From assembly GCA_020086605.1 (NCBI GenBank), contig JACBWW010000004.1:18611624-18675623 (forward strand): DNA of 64,000 bases. The letters are read 5' to 3'. The notes beneath the pieces are model-generated. The model did no database searches. It was not told the origin of the DNA and saw only the letters and a list, made by a program, of their open reading frames with translations. Positions 59,701-64,000 of the stretch are shown here, in pieces (the first letter of the stretch is position 1; every line of letters starts with the position of its first letter). Source of the stretch: Lanius collurio (Eukaryota; Chordata; Aves; Passeriformes; Laniidae). Both the position numbers and the translations under genes were made by a program.

Positions 59701-61995
59701 CTTTCTCCTATTACTATGATCGAGCAGCTGACACCAACCTAATCGGTAAATTTGGAATAATCTACTACATGTCAACCAGAAGGTAGACAGAGGAACCCTG
59801 GAGGCTGCAGCCATGGGGAGCAGAGGAAAAGAATGTTATTGAGAAAGAGGAGATAGACAAAATCCCTCGAGGGAATGACAGTTATCTGTCACTACAGTTT
59901 GGTGTTCAGAGTTCAGCACATGAAACATGCTCAGGGCTCCAGTTACACCTGCAGCTCTGTCTTCTGTTCTGAACGGGTCTCCTAGTGTGGCACCACTGAG
60001 TTGCACTCTAGGGTCAACTTAGATAAAGAACTCAAATGCTGTCAGGTCTGTGATGATGTTTTCTTACTTTTTTTTAGATTATGAGCGAGGAGGTGTTTTG
60101 GAAGTGAGAGATTTTGAAAGAAAAGCCAAAGAAGGTAATTGTCATGATTTGGGAAACTAGTTTGGACAAGAAATAACAAAAATATGAATGTGTAGGCAGT
60201 ACGTAATGTAAGTTTGACTGGGAAAAAAAGCAAATTTATTTAATGTTTCTTTCACTTACACCTGTCGTTACTTTTATTAGTCAAACCTCTAACTGATGCA
60301 GAAGACCATACTGATAGAGTAGTGAGGGGTTGGTGGCTTTACAGCTCTGTTCAGGAGAAGAAGATAGTTTGTGTCAGTACAAAAGAAAGTGAATTTGCTG
60401 TATCAAGAGCTCCTTCTGTCAAACTGCAACTCTCTCCTAAGAGAGCACTGACTTTTGTAAGTCTGTCACCTTAAATCCTGTTTAATCTCTAACAAAATGG
60501 AGGGAGAGAGTAAAGGTTTTTTAAGTCAGACTACCTCTTCTGCTTTCCTTTACCTCCCCTTGTCTTTTTTCCTGAATGCTTGTTCGGTTTTGTACCTCCT
60601 GTGGATAAAGAGCTCCCATCTTGCCTGGATATTGATGTCTAAAAGCAAGTTACCTCGGAACTGTGATAATTCTTGTGAGAATTAGTAGACATTATTTTTC
60701 AGCAGAAAATGCTTAATTATGTCATTCAGGACTGACTTTTTTTCTAAAATAAGACCTAAATTTTAATGATTTTTCAGTTAAACTTAATCTCCCTGGAAAC
60801 TTGGATGATTATAAATAGGGGGATTAGGCTCTAAAGTTTGAATGTGGGTTGGTTGTTATTTTTTCCCTGTATAGCAAGACAGCTTTCCAAAGTCACGGCT
60901 AAGATGTTACCTAACATTATCAAACCACTTACTTAGCTTCAGAGCATCAGGAGATCAATTCTGTGATCCTGAATTAATTCTTCTCTACCTTATTTCAATA
61001 GTAGAAGCATGCTGCTCATCTTTTGTTCAAAGAAAGTGAACTCTGCTCTTGCTGCTGGTAGAACAGGGCACTAACAGTAGGTCTAGAAAACGATGCTTAG
61101 TGTAAATACATTTCCCAGTCACTGTCACCCCAACTATGGAATCTTGTTTAGCTGCAGTGAGGGAGCAGTTGGTTGGGCAATAGCCTCTTCCATTTGCTTG
61201 GATATGTGTGGTTGGAGAAAATGAAGTAAACTGCCATCCTAGAAAGTGGAATCCATCGCTGGAGCCATCCGTGGAGAATAGATGAGGAAAACAAGTGATG
61301 CTATGTTCTTGAAAAATAAGTAACCTACCAACACCCTGATAGTTACCAGTTGAGCAGGGGTTCTTCAAAAGAGCTGTGTGGATTATGTTGCTGTAATAAG
61401 AGATGTACTTATGATGGAGTTAAGAGAAACTGGATGTACTATATGGTTTATTCTCCAACATTGTAAAGCAGCTCTGTAGCGTGTACCATGTGTCATATAT
61501 ACCCAGCTAATAGAAGAGAGTGGCTTGCTTTAGTAAGCTTTGGCTTGAGTTCAGTTCAAATGTACAATGTGGATTAAAGCTCTTATTTTGCTGAGATCCC
61601 CTTTTTGTTTTTTTTGTCCTTTTCTAGTCTGTGATAACATGGAGAGGTACAACTCAGCCAGTCCTTTCCTCTGCATGGATCTCACTTACATCACTGCTTT
61701 ATTAAAGGAAGGTTTTGGATTTAGGGACAACACAGTCTTACAGGTGAGAAAAAACAGTTAAATCTATATCAATCAACATGCATTAGTTCATTTTTCTGGC
61801 TAATTGTCTACTGAATCTTTCCAGATTTGTAACATGTGGTTGCTGTCATTCGTGCAACATACAAATCTAGAGAACTGTCGGGAACAACTTGTTTTTCTTC
61901 CTTTATAGTTGACAAAGAAAGTAAACAACATAGAGACAAGCTGGACTTTGGGTGCTACCTTTTACCTGCTGCAGTCTCTGGGGATGACCTATTGA
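47565..61995 (+). CDS. ENTPD5: ENTPD5, ER-type nucleoside diphosphatase (UDPase/GDPase)
   Basis: ENTPD5 is an ER-luminal or secreted ectonucleoside triphosphate diphosphohydrolase. It hydrolyses UDP and GDP, removing the product of UGGT glucosylation and so supporting glycoprotein refolding. Twelve coding exons join in phase: 47565-47781, 49000-49079, 50261-50404, 50760-50835, 52415-52450, 53292-53380, 55926-56005, 57212-57273, 58663-58764, 59605-59745, 60078-60134 and 61628-61743, then a terminal exon 61909-61995. Together they give 428 residues, the human length. Visible are a signal peptide (about residues 1-22), ACR1 FDAGSTGTR (53-61), ACR2 KATAGLRLL from 128, the catalytic Glu172 in DGSHEGILAW, and ACR4 [12 protein letters not shown] (198-209). 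ACR5 [10 protein letters not shown] follows, with an N-glycosylation site N232-S-T and Cys272/Cys303 and Cys363/Cys377 matching the family disulfides. No break is seen. Introns hold no other recognisable gene. Confidence 0.97.
49000..49079 (+). CDS. ENTPD5: ENTPD5 coding exon 2
   Basis: A TTTGTGCAG acceptor and a GTAAGA donor flank 80 bases. It encodes [20 protein letters not shown] then YADQPEK, aligned with [19 protein letters not shown] in human. Confidence 0.97.
50261..50404 (+). CDS. ENTPD5: ENTPD5 coding exon 3 (ACR2)
   Basis: A TTCCTTTTAG acceptor and a GTAGTA donor flank 48 codons. It encodes [20 protein letters not shown], then [20 protein letters not shown] and KAEALLSE. Confidence 0.97.
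50760..50835 (+). CDS. ENTPD5: ENTPD5 coding exon 4 (catalytic Glu)
   Basis: A CTTCCCTCAG acceptor and a GTATGT donor flank 76 bases. It encodes [20 protein letters not shown] then DGSHE. The final Glu (residue 172) is the expected catalytic base. Confidence 0.97.
51820..52370. promoter_or_regulatory. Candidate conserved noncoding element 4, ENTPD5 intron
   Basis: This non-repetitive block sits just upstream of the 36-base exon. It has many intact-looking motifs: GGACCAATGAG (CCAAT box, near 51830), TTTATTTAAAAT, GTGTAATTATAG, TGCATGGATATTACAAAG and TTTAATTATGGG. Sequence texture, not homology, is the basis. Confidence 0.25.
52415..52450 (+). CDS. ENTPD5: ENTPD5 coding exon 5 (36-base microexon)
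   Basis: A CTCTTTGCAG acceptor after a T-rich tract and a GTAGTT donor flank 36 bases. It encodes [12 protein letters not shown] with split glycines on both sides. The frame only closes with this small exon included. Confidence 0.96.
53292..53380 (+). CDS. ENTPD5: ENTPD5 coding exon 6 (ACR4)
   Basis: A GTTTGCAG acceptor and a GTGAGG donor flank 89 bases. It encodes [20 protein letters not shown] then [10 protein letters not shown], with the DLGGASTQ nucleotide-binding motif. Confidence 0.97.
55926..56005 (+). CDS. ENTPD5: ENTPD5 coding exon 7
   Basis: An ACTTTTAG acceptor and a GTGAGG donor flank 80 bases. It encodes [20 protein letters not shown] then YKLYTH. The NST sequon at residue 232 is the expected glycosylation site. 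Confidence 0.97.
57212..57273 (+). CDS. ENTPD5: ENTPD5 coding exon 8 (ACR5)
   Basis: A TGTTCACAG acceptor and a GTATGT donor flank 62 bases. It encodes [20 protein letters not shown] after a serine codon split with exon 7. Confidence 0.97.
58663..58764 (+). CDS. ENTPD5: ENTPD5 coding exon 9
   Basis: A CTCATTCCAG acceptor and a GTAAGT donor flank 102 bases. It encodes [20 protein letters not shown] then [14 protein letters not shown], with Cys272 of the first disulfide. Confidence 0.97.
59605..59745 (+). CDS. ENTPD5: ENTPD5 coding exon 10
   Basis: A CCTGACAG acceptor and a GTAAAT donor flank 141 bases. It encodes [20 protein letters not shown], then [20 protein letters not shown] and AADTNLI, with Cys303. 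Confidence 0.97.
60078..60134 (+). CDS. ENTPD5: ENTPD5 coding exon 11
   Basis: A TTTTTTTTAG acceptor and a GTAATT donor flank 57 bases. It encodes [19 protein letters not shown]. Confidence 0.96.
61628..61743 (+). CDS. ENTPD5: ENTPD5 coding exon 12
   Basis: A CTTTTCTAG acceptor and a GTGAGA donor flank 116 bases. It encodes [20 protein letters not shown] then [19 protein letters not shown], with Cys363 and Cys377. Confidence 0.97.
61909..61995 (+). CDS. ENTPD5: ENTPD5 coding exon 13 (stop codon)
   Basis: A CTTTATAG acceptor precedes [20 protein letters not shown] then LQSLGMTY and TGA at 61993-61995. This is the last apyrase region and matches the human C-terminus in length. Confidence 0.97.
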   Translation: MTKKVNNIETSWTLGATFYLLQSLGMTY

Positions 61996-64000
61996 CCTGT
62001 GATGCTGCTGTGGACTTCAGCATTTCTGAAAGGCTGAGAAAGTAAATTGCAATCTCCGGGTATGTTGTGCAGCTGGGACTGGTCACAGAGCAGAACATGG
62101 ACCAAAGATATATGACTGATCTTTACCCTGGATTGGCATTTTGCCTAATGAGAGTTTCCACAGTATGATTTATAACTGTGATTGCCATAAATGATCCAGA
62201 ATCTGCCTTATGAAAGTCAAAAGGCCTAAACTCCAGCAGAGGATATGCAAGGGGCTCAAAACCAGCTTTCACCAGCAAGTTTGTTAGAAGCACAGAGTTC
62301 CTGGATGTGGTGGCAGACTACAGACACGTGACTCCCCCTACCCCCTTCTATTTAAACATACATAAATTAAGTTTGCTTTGTGAGATGTTAAATACAGAAA
62401 TTAAAAATAGCATCAACAGTCATTCTGAGAAAAGTGAACAACTCTGGCTGCTGCCAACCTCAGTGTTCCAAGAATCCAGCTGCTAGCTTAGCTAATCCAT
62501 GGCAAGAATATTCCAGTGTTTCAAGAAAGGCCTGCTATAAGTACACTTTGGGCATGATTTTGGGAAAGGTGTTGCCTAAAGCATAGCAATTTACCAAGCA
62601 TTTTTTTTTAGGCAGTAGTCATTTCCTAAGCAGAATGTGTGCTTGACTGTTTTTCAGCTTTGCTGTCCTTTACAAGTCTGTGCAGCTGCACTGTACATCT
62701 GACTACCAGACTTGATAAATTTATTCATTTAGCATGTAGTCATAACACATAGCTGTGCTGGCACAACGAGGCAGCAGTGCCAGCTACTGAAACTCAACTG
62801 CCAGAAGAAATGCTTGTCACATTCCACCCACAAGGGGATTGCAGTCAGATGAAATGGCTGATCTGACAGCTCACTTTGCTGTGAGAGCCATTTCTGTTTC
62901 TCTGCTCTCAGCAAGGCACTCCACAGCCTTCTTCCCTCTGCTGCTGGTGCTCCTCAGGTTCTTGGGTGAACTGATTCAGGACACCTAACCTGATGTGGTG
63001 CTCACCCAAGAGTCAAGTCTAGTGCCATCCCAAGGGAAGCAGGCACTGCACAGCGCAGCAAGACCTGCTGGGCCAGCGAGCTGTCCCAGCACCACAGCCC
63101 CTTTTGTTGGAGTGAGCTCTAAGGTGTGATTTCCCATTTGAAACCCATCCATTGCCCTAAGTAAGAACAGCTGTAGAGACTTCCACCCCATGAAATAACT
63201 GGCAGCTTGCTACTGTCTTCTCTTCCCCAAGGAATGTATAAGGTACAGGTGCATTTACCCCATCACAACAAAGAGGTATTACTCATGTGACTAATGGAAA
63301 CTTTTATCCACTGATCTCTTGAGATGAATACTTTACTGTTGGGCAGTTGCAGTTACCTGTTTGCTCTAAAACCTTTCCCACTTCTGTCAAACCAAAGACT
63401 AACCTCCCTTCTTTGCAAACTGGATTTGAAAATAATTGGTAATTCCTAGCAAGGGGAGGAAGTAGCGCACTCCTGTCTTCAATGGTCTTGCCAAACAGTT
63501 TGGAGACTTAAAATCTGCCTTACTGTGAACATTAGTCCTTTTCCTCTAGTTAGCAAGTTTGCCTGAGGGTGATTAAGCTACCCCTTCTCATATCTCAGGT
63601 TTTACAGCACAAGCGTGCAAGGCGTGCTTTTGGTCTGCAGAACAAGGTGACTGCAAATGCATTTCGTCTTCAGTGAACACTTTTGTATTCTTAGAAAACA
63701 TGAAGTAGGATGCAATGGTTACTGGCCAGACTATGTTATCCTGAGAATGAGCTAATTTAATAATCCAAAAGTCATCTTTCAGTCTGAGCCAGTGCTGTGA
63801 CAAACTCCTGGATCTCAAGGCTAAGAGCTGTCAGCAGTGAGGCTGTGTTTTGAAGGGAAGGTGGGATGCTCTACCTAAGGAAGAAGCAGCAGCGTTATCT
63901 GCCCCCCTAAACACACACTAGCCCTGAGGAGTGCTCGAGAGCTGGGTTTTGTCTAAAGCAAGGAGGGGCTAGAAGGGTACCATGCAGAGGAAGATGTTTT
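61996..64000 (+). other. ENTPD5 3' UTR and unassigned downstream sequence
   Basis: No further exon is recognised. The only poly(A)-like hexamer in reasonable range is ATTAAA at 62400-62405, and no AATAAA was seen. In human the convergent neighbour is COQ6, but none of its C-terminal coding sequence was seen here on the minus strand. Confidence 0.5.

Noticed and set aside
62700..63200. COQ6 3' end on the minus strand (expected convergent neighbour in human)
   Set aside because: None of the short minus-strand frames shows a COQ6-like C-terminus. The gene, if syntenic, should begin beyond the right edge.

Overview
This is a vertebrate nuclear genome window and almost certainly avian. It carries three spliced genes with GT-AG introns, GC-rich CpG-island promoters in an AT-rich background, and short diverged fragments that look like CR1 LINEs (the 3' tail at about 21547-21606 and an antisense piece at about 14600-14820), with no SINE family seen. 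Two runs of N (26735-27051 and 41964-42312) sit inside the two CpG islands, the usual GC-dropout gaps of bird assemblies.

Layout. Positions 1-24563 contain no coding exon I can support. This stretch is most simply the long last intron of LIN52, because the final LIN52 exon (about 22 codons) is not found. LIN52 is on the minus strand, with coding exons at 26542-26524, 26441-26367, 26183-26146, 25681-25615 and 24647-24564. Head to head with it, across a CpG island and the first gap, is ALDH6A1 on the plus strand. Its exons 2-12 run from 27228 to 36042, and exon 1 (expected 16 codons) is hidden in the gap. Then come about 4.5 kb without recognisable genes (36926-41449) and a second CpG island with a gap. 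ENTPD5 follows on the plus strand, with 12 coding exons from 47565 to 61995. Its 3' UTR and unassigned sequence fill the rest of the window.

The reconstructed reading frames are intact. ALDH6A1 exons 2-12 give 519 codons, which with a 16-codon exon 1 equals the 535 residues of mammalian ALDH6A1. ENTPD5 gives 428 codons, equal to the human protein. LIN52 gives 94 codons plus one base. All intron phases join consistently. LIN52 is a DREAM/MuvB subunit (cell-cycle transcription), ALDH6A1 is mitochondrial methylmalonate-semialdehyde dehydrogenase (valine and pyrimidine catabolism), and ENTPD5 is the ER UDPase/GDPase that supports glycoprotein folding. They do not form a pathway. They are neighbours in a conserved block (human 14q24: ENTPD5-BBOF1-ALDH6A1-LIN52-VSX2).

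No unprecedented system was found. The points most worth a second look are: candidate conserved noncoding elements in the LIN52 intron that may belong to the neighbouring developmental gene VSX2, expected off the left edge; the apparent absence of BBOF1 between ALDH6A1 and ENTPD5; and TCACGTG E-boxes in both CpG-island promoters.
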